DNA from: Silvimonas soli
Lineage (GTDB): Bacteria; Pseudomonadota; Gammaproteobacteria; Burkholderiales; Chitinibacteraceae
Reading direction: 5' to 3'
Assembly: GCF_030035605.1 (NCBI RefSeq)
Contig: NZ_CP106736.1
Location: 4,444,234-4,508,233, forward strand
DNA: 64,000 nucleotides
The stretch's first letter is position 1, and each line of letters opens with the position of its first letter. Position numbers and translations under genes: made by a program. The notes under the pieces were generated by a model. That model saw only the letters and a program-made list of their open reading frames with translations. It was not told the DNA's origin and made no database searches. Below are positions 51,760 to 59,651 of the stretch, piece by piece.

Positions 51760-53209
51760 CTCTTCCGCTTTTGCCCGTCAGGTCTGCCCGGATTGCTGGG
51801 GGGAGCCCGGTGGCAAAACCAAGGGTCCGACGCCTGTCCAGTCGGCGACAACAATGAGTAGTGATAACGCTCATACCTACAATTGGACGCTCAAGTCTGC
51901 ATCGCCGAGCGGCGCTGTTTATTCCATTACTGATACGTGGCAAAGCTGCCGTTATAACCCCGGCGGCGACCCTATTTGCACCCCGAACACGTCTACCTCT
52001 GATGCAGGTACTAGTGTTCAGTGCACCACTACGTATCCTCTTTTTGATACGTCTACTTATGAGTGTTACAACAATTCGGCTGCTCCGCCTCAAACTTGCT
52101 CTTCTAAAGATGGGACTTCAGCCGGTAAAAAGTACGTTCCAATTGCAGGCTCCTCCGTGTCAAACGGTGCGGCCAACATTACGAATTCCGGCGCGTTTAA
52201 TTCTCAACTTGCCTCTGGCCTAAGCTCCAATATCGGCGGTTGTGAAGCTCAGGAAGTGCAGTGTGATGTTGATGCGACCACTGGGGGCTACGCGGCTTAT
52301 TCTGGTACCGGTGACACGCAAGCCTATTACAGCTGCCAGATGCGCTATACGGGCGATGATGGTGCAGGTGCCGACATCACCTATGCGACCCCAGCCAGTG
52401 ACGCTAAGTCAGCTCCTCCGGCGAAGTCTCAGGATTGCCCTGTTGGTACCAGCTTTTCTACCATTGGATCGGGTTCTGACAAGCTTTCTGGTTGTGTGGC
52501 GGATAATCCGGCCGCTTCACCTACGAGCTGCCCGGCTGGGACTTCTTTTTCTACTGTCGGGTCCGGTTCCGGTGCGATTTCGGGGTGTCTCGCCACGCCG
52601 AGCAATACACCTGCCACTTCTGCGGCTGATTGCCCTCCGGGTTCGCTGTTCGGACAAATGGGTAATCTTTCGGGGTGCCTTGTTTCTCCGACGACTACTG
52701 ATAGCACTTTGACGAATCGTGTTCCCGGTACGAATACAAATAGTTCGCTTCCGCCAGGCACTACGGCGTGCCTTTCTAATTGCACGAGCAATCCAAAATC
52801 CAATTCTTCGAGTCCGACGCCTACGCCCACCACGCCTACGCCTACACCGTGCCCGACCGGGCAAACGTGCACTGATACACCAGGCGATTCAAAGGTGGGT
52901 GCAAATGCGCCGGATAAAGGGTCTTTTTATACGCCCGGTACGGATAAGCTAAATGATGTGTTTTCGGATTTTTCGAAGAATATGCAGCAAAGCCCGATTC
53001 TCTCGGGTGCATCGGGTTTCTTTAATTTCAGTGGCGGGGGTAGTTGTCCCACGTGGACTATTCCATCCGTTCATATGCCGTTTGGCTCTTTACCTTCAAT
53101 CTATATTGATCAGTTTTGCGGGCCAGCTGCGCAATCAATGTACGCAATTATCAAAGTGGTTTTGCTTTGCGTGGCTACGTTTTTTGCCTTTCGCTGGGCG
53201 ATTCTGTAA
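51692..53209 (+). CDS. Adsorption protein (pIII analogue) with three Cys-rich repeats, inovirus B copy 1
   Basis: A 505-aa secreted protein. Its signal peptide ends SSAFA-RQVCPDC. A Cys-rich N-terminal domain spans ~25-230. Three repeats of CP.G..F...G..SGC type start near residues 249, 280 and 314. A Ser/Thr/Pro linker (~365-400, SPTPTPTTPTPTP) and a C-terminal hydrophobic helix (MYAIIKVVLLCVATFFAFRW) follow. This is the pIII/TspB-like design: receptor-binding domains, flexible linker, membrane anchor. GGAG precedes the ATG; a GTG one codon earlier is possible. Confidence 0.8.
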   Translation: MNISLGIKRLLIAFIVLGGLVISSSAFARQVCPDCWGEPGGKTKGPTPVQSATTMSSDNAHTYNWTLKSASPSGAVYSITDTWQSCRYNPGGDPICTPNTSTSDAGTSVQCTTTYPLFDTSTYECYNNSAAPPQTCSSKDGTSAGKKYVPIAGSSVSNGAANITNSGAFNSQLASGLSSNIGGCEAQEVQCDVDATTGGYAAYSGTGDTQAYYSCQMRYTGDDGAGADITYATPASDAKSAPPAKSQDCPVGTSFSTIGSGSDKLSGCVADNPAASPTSCPAGTSFSTVGSGSGAISGCLATPSNTPATSAADCPPGSLFGQMGNLSGCLVSPTTTDSTLTNRVPGTNTNSSLPPGTTACLSNCTSNPKSNSSSPTPTPTTPTPTPCPTGQTCTDTPGDSKVGANAPDKGSFYTPGTDKLNDVFSDFSKNMQQSPILSGASGFFNFSGGGSCPTWTIPSVHMPFGSLPSIYIDQFCGPAAQSMYAIIKVVLLCVATFFAFRWAIL

Positions 53210-53216
53210 GGGGTAA

Positions 53217-53549
53217 ATGATGGATTGGTCTTGGCTGAGTGAAAAACTCGACAATCTTGGTAATTGGTTTTTGCTGGTTATCAAGGCTGTTTTTGCTGCG
53301 CTGGCTGATTTCATTGGCGATATGTTTATCGCCATTGTCAAAGCGTTGCTTGGCGCAATTCTGTTTTTGTTTCAATCGTTGCCCGCACCTTCTTTTTTGA
53401 ATGGTGGTATGTCCGGCGTAACCGGCATGCTGCCTGATTACCTTGTTTATTTTTTGACCGTAACCGGTTTTGGTCAGGCAATGGCAATTTTGGGTACTGG
53501 CGTCGCTTTTCGTCTTTTGCGTAAGGTCGTTACCTTGGGGCAATGGTAA
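53217..53549 (+). CDS. pVI-like minor coat protein (inovirus B copy 1)
   Basis: A 110-aa protein with three hydrophobic segments (WFLLVIKAVFAALADFIGDMFIAIVKALLGAILFLFQ and LVYFLTVTGFGQAMAILGTGVAF), typical of DUF2523-type pVI analogues. It lies between the adsorption gene and Zot; ATGATGG start after GGGGTAA, and the Zot ATG follows its stop directly. Confidence 0.82.
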   Translation: MMDWSWLSEKLDNLGNWFLLVIKAVFAALADFIGDMFIAIVKALLGAILFLFQSLPAPSFLNGGMSGVTGMLPDYLVYFLTVTGFGQAMAILGTGVAFRLLRKVVTLGQW

Positions 53550-54737
53550 ATGTTTACCTTTCATGAGGGTTTGCCGGGTCATGGCAAAACGTGGGAAGCC
53601 GTGGTTTATCACATCCTTCCGGCCATATCGAAACAGCGGAAAGTGTTCACCAATATTCGCGGCATGGACCATGGCAAGGTGTCAGAACTGACCGGCGTCC
53701 ATGTGGATCGTGTTTCGGAATTGCTGGTGCAAATCGAATGGGACGATACGCGTCGCATTGACAAGCTGGTCGAAAATGACGCCTTGGTGGTGATTGATGA
53801 GTTGCAGGATTTCTGGCCCGCAAAAGGGCAGGTGAGTCCCGAGATAACTGAGTTTGTGACTCAGCACCGTCACCGTGGGCTTGATCTCGTGGCCATGGGT
53901 CAGGATTTGCGCGACTGCCATGCGCTCTGGAAGCGCCGCGTAGAAAATAAAGTCGTGTTTGTGAAGCAATCGGCGCTTGGTCGAGACCACAAGTACGCCT
54001 GGACAATGTTTAAGGCCAAAGGCCCGGAAAAATTCCAGAAGATCAATAACGGCACGCGGGAATACGAGCCCAGGTTCTTTGGTGTGTATAAGACTAAGCG
54101 CGACGATGCGACCAACATGGAGCACTACAAAGATGATCGCGCCAACCTTCTGAAAACTAAATTCTTCCGGTTCCAGTTGCCGCTGGTGTTCATCATGGCC
54201 GGGGTGGCGGTGTGGTATCTCTGGGGCTTCTTTCACAAGTCGCCCGTTCATGTTGCGCCAAAAAATCAGGAGCGTGCTTATGTCGTCAATTCACCCAAAG
54301 CGCCGGCTGTTTCAGCGCAACCGGCAAATCTCGCGGTTGTTCCTGCTACTGCGGTGGCTTCGGCTGCTTCGTCGGTGGCAGTAGCGAAAACCGACGCGAA
54401 CGAAGCTTATAAGCCTGAACAATATCCGGTGGATCTGTTCCAGAAATACCGGCCCCGACTGGCTGCGATGATTGAAGGCACGTTCAATGGTCGCCATCGC
54501 GTTGAGGGCCGCATTGAAGTGATGGATGACTCGTTTCACGTGAAAGAGGAGTTCACGTTCAAGCAGCTGGCGGAGATGGGTTGGAGTGTGCAGCCGATGG
54601 AGCGGGGGGTGTTTGTATCCAGAAACAGCGACGGCCTGCGCTATCTGGTTACTGCGTGGCCAATCGACCCGTTTGGTCGCGCTGCCGATGCAACTACAAA
54701 GCAGCTTGGTCCTGAAAAGGACACTGCCGCATCGTAA
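53550..54737 (+). CDS. Zot-like assembly ATPase pI (inovirus B copy 1)
   Basis: A 395-aa protein. Walker A GLPGHGKT is at residues 7-14, Walker B is DALVVIDELQDFW, and VTQHRHRGLDLVAMGQDLRDCHALWKRRVENKVVF follows. A transmembrane helix (LPLVFIMAGVAVWYLWGFF) around 210-230 separates the cytoplasmic ATPase from an Ala/Pro/Val-rich periplasmic part and a C-terminal domain (residues ~290-395). This is the classic Zot/pI layout. It drives phage extrusion. Confidence 0.88.
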   Translation: MFTFHEGLPGHGKTWEAVVYHILPAISKQRKVFTNIRGMDHGKVSELTGVHVDRVSELLVQIEWDDTRRIDKLVENDALVVIDELQDFWPAKGQVSPEITEFVTQHRHRGLDLVAMGQDLRDCHALWKRRVENKVVFVKQSALGRDHKYAWTMFKAKGPEKFQKINNGTREYEPRFFGVYKTKRDDATNMEHYKDDRANLLKTKFFRFQLPLVFIMAGVAVWYLWGFFHKSPVHVAPKNQERAYVVNSPKAPAVSAQPANLAVVPATAVASAASSVAVAKTDANEAYKPEQYPVDLFQKYRPRLAAMIEGTFNGRHRVEGRIEVMDDSFHVKEEFTFKQLAEMGWSVQPMERGVFVSRNSDGLRYLVTAWPIDPFGRAADATTKQLGPEKDTAAS

Positions 54738-54812
54738 CGCTGCAAGCCCCGACTGGGGACCCGCTTGCGGGGTGCGAGGGGCGGGGCTAGGGCGGGGCGT
54801 CCCGCCCGTTTT
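54738..54812 (+). other. Inovirus B non-coding hairpin cluster with terminator (copy 1)
   Basis: GC-rich block after Zot with stem ACCCGC..GCGGGGT and a final GGGCGGG-GCGT-CCCGCCC stem followed by GTTTT (54790-54812), which reads as the terminator of the late operon. The remainder may include the packaging signal or origin. Confidence 0.6.
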
Positions 54813-54898
54813 CCATGCCGCAGCCCCAATCCTGCAAGCCGGGTTTTCGCGTTTTGTTCCGTAATGTATCCTCCGGCTACCGTGTCTGGAGATTGGTT

Positions 54899-55534
54899 AT
54901 GCGCGTTTGGGTTGCCTTTGCTGGTTTTGCTGCATTCTTTTTTCTGGCTATTCAAGTTACTGGCCCTTGGCGGTTGGGCTTGAGTGATGGTTCTGTGGCG
55001 GTTTTGGGGTTTCCGTGGCAGACGAAAATGCAGCCAGCTTTGGCCAATGACACGCGTCAACCGGTAGTTGATGTCAATTCTTTGCCGGAGCCAGTTGTAG
55101 CGGTTTCATCCGCTCAGAAATCAATAGCAGCCGTTCCTGCGGATGTTCAATACACGCAAGGCTCTGGTGCTGTGGCAATAAAGTGCCGCGATTCGGCTGG
55201 GCATATCAGTTATGAGCAAGGGTCATGCCCGCAAGGGTCTGTATTTACGGGAACGGTTTCGGGTGCTGATATGAACGTGGCTGATCCTGTACCGCATCAG
55301 GAGCAAAGCCTTGCGGTGGCTACGTCTGATTCGGTTTCTCCGCCTGAGATACCCGGGTCGAAAGTACTGGTTTCTTCAGATGCTATCCGTGACATGCAGT
55401 GCGATGGCCTTGGCAGGGCTAAGCGGTTTAACGAGGTGCAGCGGCGTTCTCGCTCTGATAGTTCAATGATCGCCGAGCATACGAGGATTATCCGGGAAAT
55501 GGATAATCTGCATTGCCCGGCGCATTTTTTCTAG
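54899..55534 (+). CDS. Accessory membrane-anchored DUF4124-like protein (inovirus B copy 1)
   Basis: 211 aa from MRVWVAF, with CTGGAG upstream. N-terminal membrane helix (WVAFAGFAAFFFLAIQV), a low-complexity linker, then IKCRDSAGHISYEQGSCPQGS, which resembles the DUF4124 pattern of periplasmic proteins, and a helical C-terminus with one Cys pair. It lies after the phage terminator and overlaps the convergent DUF3653-like gene by four bases. Likely an accessory (moron) gene; role unknown. Confidence 0.6.
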   Translation: MRVWVAFAGFAAFFFLAIQVTGPWRLGLSDGSVAVLGFPWQTKMQPALANDTRQPVVDVNSLPEPVVAVSSAQKSIAAVPADVQYTQGSGAVAIKCRDSAGHISYEQGSCPQGSVFTGTVSGADMNVADPVPHQEQSLAVATSDSVSPPEIPGSKVLVSSDAIRDMQCDGLGRAKRFNEVQRRSRSDSSMIAEHTRIIREMDNLHCPAHFF

Positions 55535-55980
55535 CCAAATAGATTGTTCAGCATCATTCCCCAGCGGGACTCTAGCCCGCATTGCTTCTTGTAGAAATCA
55601 TGCCTGCGGGTCAGGCCTTCGATGTGTGTGGCCTGATTCTCGCAAAGCTGCCGATCAATCCGGTAGTGATCAATAAAAATCAGTTCAATCTGCCGGGCTG
55701 CGCCTTTGAAGCTGGCGCCCGGTGGATAGATGCGGTCCTCAATCAGGTGCCAGCCTGACCACGCCCCAAAACCTTCTGGTATTCGTCCGAGCGCCTTGAA
55801 TACCAGAAGCTGGTACGCCATGTACGGTACCGGCTCTGTTCCGGTCTTCCATCGGCTCACTGTGTCCAGGTCGACTTTGCAGACGGTGGCGATATCTGTT
55901 GCAGAAACGGAAAACACGGCGTGCATGAGGTCGTTCTGATTTGATTTGAAGTCTGTGCGCGGGAATGTTCTGTTGTTCAT
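55531..55980 (-). CDS. DUF3653-like phage HTH protein (inovirus B copy 1)
   Basis: A 149-aa protein. An HTH-like segment (SATDIATVCKVDLDTVSRWKTGTEPVPYMAYQLLVFKALGRIP) is followed by GAWSGWHLIEDRIYPPGASF, the signature of the DUF3653 phage family. The C-terminal half is helical. It is transcribed in the same direction as the repressor of the next copy but is separated from it by a terminator. Probably a second phage regulator. AGGGTG precedes the ATG. Confidence 0.72.
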   Translation of the reverse strand: MNNRTFPRTDFKSNQNDLMHAVFSVSATDIATVCKVDLDTVSRWKTGTEPVPYMAYQLLVFKALGRIPEGFGAWSGWHLIEDRIYPPGASFKGAARQIELIFIDHYRIDRQLCENQATHIEGLTRRHDFYKKQCGLESRWGMMLNNLFG

Positions 55981-55997
55981 CTTCTACACCCTGATAT

Positions 55998-56026
55998 GAA
56001 AAAACCCGCCGTTCGTCGGGCGGGTT
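55998..56026 (-). terminator. Terminator of the inovirus B repressor of copy 2
   Basis: AACCCGCC/GGCGGGTT stem (56003-56010 with 56019-56026) followed on the minus strand by TTTTTTC. It lies 20 bases past the stop of the 153-aa repressor. Copy 1's repressor has no such terminator because phage A replaces this DNA. Confidence 0.85.
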
Positions 56027-56046
56027 CTGTATCTATCGGTCGTCTT

Positions 56047-56508
56047 TCAGGTGAATGCAGGGCGGTTTGCTGGAAACACTCTCCGGATCAATCTACGAAT
56101 GTTACTTAACATAATATACAGATGTGCTGTCAGATCGTCTGACAGGGCATGCCGTAATACCTCCCCTGCATAAGCTTTTTGAACCCCTCCCGGCAGGGCT
56201 ATCGTCGCCGCCGCAACCACGGCAATCGAAAGGGCGCTCTTAGAGAAAGCGCGTTTCACATCTTCCCAATACCCGCGTCGTTCCTCGGTCTTGGCCCGTT
56301 CTGCCTCAATAATTGCCGACAGTTCTCGGGCGTCTCTTTGCAATATTTTCTGTAATTCCATTAGGGCGTACATGTCTGGCGTGCTTTTCCCGTGCCTCCA
56401 GAGACTGACCGCGGAAGCGGTTACGCCCATGTGAATTGCTAGCTGGCGGTCGCTGTCTTTGCTGATCGCTTTTAGCGCCTCGTTCAGAATTTCATTAAGC
56501 GAATTCAT
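56047..56508 (-). CDS. DUF3693-type repressor of inovirus B, copy 2, full length (153 aa)
   Basis: Same first 133 residues as the gene at 48215. At the Xer site the codon is TTA instead of TAA, so the frame continues 20 residues into the right end of copy 1. The added tail is strongly basic, with Arg pairs (IRRLIRR) and ending RPAFT. This must be the form made by the free phage and by every copy except the leftmost. It is followed by a terminator at 55998. Confidence 0.85.
   Translation of the reverse strand: MNSLNEILNEALKAISKDSDRQLAIHMGVTASAVSLWRHGKSTPDMYALMELQKILQRDARELSAIIEAERAKTEERRGYWEDVKRAFSKSALSIAVVAAATIALPGGVQKAYAGEVLRHALSDDLTAHLYIMLSNIRRLIRRVFPANRPAFT
56104..56131. other. Xer/dif-like junction between inovirus B copies 1 and 2
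   Basis: ACTTAACATAA-TATACA-GATGTGCTGTC. The XerD arm matches the E. coli arm in 10 of 11 positions and the centre is identical. As an internal junction of tandem phage genomes it should equal the attP of the free phage. Confidence 0.8.
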
Positions 56509-56597
56509 TGTTTTCTCCTTGTATTGAGGATGCTTGACATCAAGCATGCTCAACATTACCGTATTAAGCATCCTTGATAACGGTAGCACGCCAAACC

Positions 56598-56879
56598 ATG
56601 ACCAGCAAACGCACAGAAACGACCGCTACGCTTTCTGCACATATTGGAGAAGGTGAACCGTGCGACCGGGATACGAACATGGTTAATCTGAGCATTAGCC
56701 GAGATGACATTGGTGTGATCGTCTGGTCTCTGCATTCGCTGTGTTACGACAAGCATATTGAGGCCTGCAAGGCTGCTGAATATGGTGATCTTGCGCGTGC
56801 TGCCAAGTTGCGCGGTGACGTGGTTGAGTTGGAAGCCTTGGTCGGTCGTCTTTTTCGCAGTAGTTGGGACGCTTTTTAA
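56598..56879 (+). CDS. Early inovirus B protein, coupled to Rep (copy 2)
   Basis: Identical to the gene at 48706, with the same alternative ATG (here 56680), the same eight-codon leader frame and the same TAATG overlap with Rep. Confidence 0.6.
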   Translation: MTSKRTETTATLSAHIGEGEPCDRDTNMVNLSISRDDIGVIVWSLHSLCYDKHIEACKAAEYGDLARAAKLRGDVVELEALVGRLFRSSWDAF

Positions 56880-58351
56880 TGGCCCGCAAACGCCTTAAAT
56901 CGCCCGGCCTGACGCCCGCTGAGAAAATTGACCTCGGACGGCTCACGGCTGACCAGATCGCCAAAATCGAAGGGCAGGTTACGTTTGCGCTAGGCGAGGA
57001 AAACATGACGCGCGTCGCGCTCATGGATGCTTTGCCAGTCGACACCCGGCCTCACGTCGATTCTTGGCTGTTGGGCCTGACCGGCGAAGCAAAAGCCGCC
57101 CGCATGTCCGACTTTATGCAAGCTGCGCACCGGGCTGCGGCCTTGGTGGGGCGCGAAGCGCCGCACAAGGATGCGGGCCGGTCGCATGAGACCCCCACTA
57201 GTAACACGGGGAGAACTCAAAATTCACCCGATGCCCCCACTATCAAACTCGTTGTGGGTACGGATGGCGAGATCAAGGAATATCCGGTGCGGCGAGGGTG
57301 GGGCGGTGATGCCTCATTTATCGATTGGGTATCGTTCACGGTCCATCGCGACACATTCAAATCCTTCGCATCGTTTCTCGAAACCGATGATGACTATGTG
57401 CTGGCCTATAGCCCGGTGCTTGAGCATATTTTCGGGTTCGGCGTAACCGCCAAACGTACCAACGGCGCGCAATTCTTCAAGGCCTCGTTTGACCTTGGCG
57501 ATATGTACGGCCTCGTCTGCATTGGCGGTGCCAAGCAACACGGCAAAATCCTTGTTTCCCTGAGCGGGAAGGGCTGTGCTGCGGCCAAAGAGGGTTGGGA
57601 ACAACGCCTGGTCGATTTTCTGGAAGACCAAGCGGATCAACCCAAAATCACCCGTATCGATCTGGCTTATGACGACTACATGGGTGAGTTGTACTCGGTC
57701 GATAAAGCGTTTGATGACTTCAAAACGGGCTTGTATCAGACCTATCGCGGCAACGGCCCTCAGTGTGAACACTTGGGTAACTGGTACCGCCCAAATGGCA
57801 AGGGTCGCACCTTCTGCGTTGGCCTGCGTCGATCCGGCAAATATGGCCGTATCTATGAGCGGGGCAAGAAAGAGGGCTGCAAAGCATCGGAATGGGTGCG
57901 CGTCGAAATCGAACACAAAGCGATTGATCGCATTCTGCCGTTCGACATGCTTTTGCAGCCGGGTGCATATCTTGCGGGCAGCTATCCGGCGCTCCAGTGG
58001 ATCAGCGAAGCGCAATCACGCATTGCCACAACCAAGCTTGAGCTTGAGATCAATGTCGAAAAGGCTATGGAGTGCATCAAGCACCAATACGGCAAATACA
58101 TTGGCACCTTTGTTCACCTGCTCGGCGCTGAGAAATTCATTCAGCTCGCATCTAAAGAAGGCGTACCTCAACGCCTGAAAGTACCGACTCACACCCTGAG
58201 TCCGGCCCCGCTCACGCTGGCCGACCGGCACTCTCTCCCGAATTGCGATCTCAAAACCGGCGAACCACGCTGGAACGAAAACATTCCATTTTCAGCCACC
58301 ACTACTACGCAAGCGCCTTGGTGGGTTACGGCTTCAGACGGCGCTCATTGA
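56879..58351 (+). CDS. Rep_trans-type replication protein of inovirus B (copy 2)
   Basis: 490 aa, identical to the protein at 48987. An intact second Rep and origin are what a tandem array needs to release a full-length genome. Confidence 0.87.
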   Translation: MARKRLKSPGLTPAEKIDLGRLTADQIAKIEGQVTFALGEENMTRVALMDALPVDTRPHVDSWLLGLTGEAKAARMSDFMQAAHRAAALVGREAPHKDAGRSHETPTSNTGRTQNSPDAPTIKLVVGTDGEIKEYPVRRGWGGDASFIDWVSFTVHRDTFKSFASFLETDDDYVLAYSPVLEHIFGFGVTAKRTNGAQFFKASFDLGDMYGLVCIGGAKQHGKILVSLSGKGCAAAKEGWEQRLVDFLEDQADQPKITRIDLAYDDYMGELYSVDKAFDDFKTGLYQTYRGNGPQCEHLGNWYRPNGKGRTFCVGLRRSGKYGRIYERGKKEGCKASEWVRVEIEHKAIDRILPFDMLLQPGAYLAGSYPALQWISEAQSRIATTKLELEINVEKAMECIKHQYGKYIGTFVHLLGAEKFIQLASKEGVPQRLKVPTHTLSPAPLTLADRHSLPNCDLKTGEPRWNENIPFSATTTTQAPWWVTASDGAH

Positions 58352-58354
58352 ATA

Positions 58355-58368
58355 AGTGACTAGTCACT
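58355..58368. promoter_or_regulatory. Palindrome before the ssDNA-binding gene (copy 2)
   Basis: AGTGACTAGTCACT, identical to the site at 50463-50476. Confidence 0.6.
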
Positions 58369-58380
58369 AAAGGAAAAGCC

Positions 58381-58704
58381 ATGCGTTTCAAAACCAATGC
58401 AACCGTTGTCGGTATCAAGATGTTCAAGGGTGATGTTGAAGGTCAGGCATACGACAACACCACGGTATTTGCGCTGATGGAACAGGATGAAACCAAGGGT
58501 ACGGCTAAGGGCTTTGCCGTGTCGGATTTCAAATACCCATCGTCCGAACTGTTCCAGCAATACAAGGGCGTGAAGTTCCCGGCTCAAGCCGAACTGGAAC
58601 TGGAACTGGTCAGTAACGGCAAGGTGCAAAAAACGGTTTTGGTGGGCGTGCGGTTTGCCGGTGCTGTGAACGTCAATGACGGCACGGTTTCCAAGGCGGC
58701 CTGA
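58381..58704 (+). CDS. ssDNA-binding protein, gene V analogue (inovirus B copy 2)
   Basis: 107 aa, identical to the protein at 50489; same ribosome site and same spacing to Rep. Confidence 0.72.
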   Translation: MRFKTNATVVGIKMFKGDVEGQAYDNTTVFALMEQDETKGTAKGFAVSDFKYPSSELFQQYKGVKFPAQAELELELVSNGKVQKTVLVGVRFAGAVNVNDGTVSKAA

Positions 58705-58706
58705 TT

Positions 58707-58901
58707 ATGAGCGTCGTTCCGGCTTTCTACGTACAGGATATTGAATCCGGCTACTTCATGAGGTCGGACGGCGAGGGCGGTATTGATTACGTGCCGCTGA
58801 TTACGGACGCGGAATTTTTCGATGATCGCCAATCGGCCATTGATACGGCGGTTGACTGCCTGAATGGTTGGGTCATTTTCGAGTGCTGGAAAACAGCCTG
58901 A
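58707..58901 (+). CDS. Small acidic inovirus B protein (copy 2)
   Basis: 64 aa, identical to the protein at 50815, with the same TGATG overlap into the next gene. Confidence 0.65.
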   Translation: MSVVPAFYVQDIESGYFMRSDGEGGIDYVPLITDAEFFDDRQSAIDTAVDCLNGWVIFECWKTA

Positions 58902-59152
58902 TGCCTGCCTGCCTGCAAGTGGTCGCATCTCAACCCGCAATGGTTACTGCGGATACGCCTGACCAGTGTTCCGGCTACGTGCTTGTGACCGGGACCGAAT
59001 ACCAGAATTTGCAAGCCGTCGCTTCCATCTGGCAAGTGCCCGATACCGGCGATTTGCAAACCGCGTTCATGTCCAGTTTTACGTTGGTCATGGTCGCTTA
59101 TCTCTCGGCTTGGGCATATGCCCAGCTTATTAACTTTCTTTCGGAGAAATAA
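58901..59152 (+). CDS. Minor coat-like membrane protein of inovirus B (copy 2)
   Basis: 83 aa, identical to the protein at 51009; one C-terminal membrane helix, directly before the coat gene. Confidence 0.65.
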   Translation: MPACLQVVASQPAMVTADTPDQCSGYVLVTGTEYQNLQAVASIWQVPDTGDLQTAFMSSFTLVMVAYLSAWAYAQLINFLSEK

Positions 59153-59154
59153 AA

Positions 59155-59385
59155 ATGCTTAAGAAAAACTCGGCAATTGCTTTGTACGCAACTCTGGCTG
59201 CTGGATTTGGCACTGTCGCTGCTGGCGCAAATGCTGCTGGTACCGGTCTGGATTTCAGTGCCATTACTGGCGCAATTGATGCCTCTACGATTGTTGCTGC
59301 AATTTCGGCTATCGCTGCAATCAAGATTCTGCCGGGCGTTGCCAAGTGGGGTTACAACAAGGTTATCGGCTGGTTTGGTGGTTAA
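59155..59385 (+). CDS. Major coat protein pVIII (inovirus B copy 2)
   Basis: 76-aa precursor, identical to that at 51263. Confidence 0.9.
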   Translation: MLKKNSAIALYATLAAGFGTVAAGANAAGTGLDFSAITGAIDASTIVAAISAIAAIKILPGVAKWGYNKVIGWFGG

Positions 59386-59398
59386 TTCCGGCGCTTCA

Positions 59399-59424
59399 GA
59401 CGGGGGCTTCGGCCCCTGTTTTTA
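59399..59424 (+). terminator. Terminator after the major coat gene (inovirus B copy 2)
   Basis: Same GGGGC-TTCG-GCCCC hairpin and T-run as at 51507. Confidence 0.85.
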
Positions 59425-59439
59425 TTGGTGAGGTGCGTA

Positions 59440-59514
59440 ATGGCTTGGCTACTGATTTTCTTTTTATTGGGTCTGCTTGTCGCCGGTGCAGTTGTATACG
59501 GCTTCAAAAAATGA
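59440..59514 (+). CDS. 24-aa membrane peptide of inovirus B (copy 2)
   Basis: Identical to the gene at 51548; overlaps the lipoprotein start by four bases. Confidence 0.6.
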   Translation: MAWLLIFFLLGLLVAGAVVYGFKK

Positions 59515-59651
59515 AAGCGCTATTGCTGGTTTTGTTATTGGCGGGCTGTGCCACTGATTCGCAATTGACGGAGCATAAACGTGATGAATATATCGCTTGG
59601 GATAAAAAGATTACTGATTGCGTTTATCGTATTGGGTGGCCTTGTTATTAG
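59511..59651 (+). CDS. Small lipoprotein overlapping the adsorption gene (inovirus B copy 2)
   Basis: 46 aa, identical to the protein at 51619, again with its 3' half inside the adsorption gene. Confidence 0.65.
   Translation: MKALLLVLLLAGCATDSQLTEHKRDEYIAWDKKITDCVYRIGWPCY

Larger units (their letters stand above)
48212..56103 (+). mobile_element. Inovirus B prophage, copy 1 (7,892 bp)
   Basis: Complete filamentous phage genome bounded by Xer-type sites. Order: repressor (-), early gene, Rep, ssDNA-binding protein, two small genes, major coat, terminator, 24-aa membrane protein, lipoprotein, adsorption protein, pVI-like, Zot, non-coding region, then two accessory genes. Genes are rich in T at third positions compared with the chromosome. 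No integrase. Its left end abuts phage A. Confidence 0.9.

Noticed and set aside
52517..52864. Arg-rich frames opposite the phage B adsorption protein
   Set aside because: Come from reverse reading of Pro/Thr/Ser codons; composition is not protein-like.
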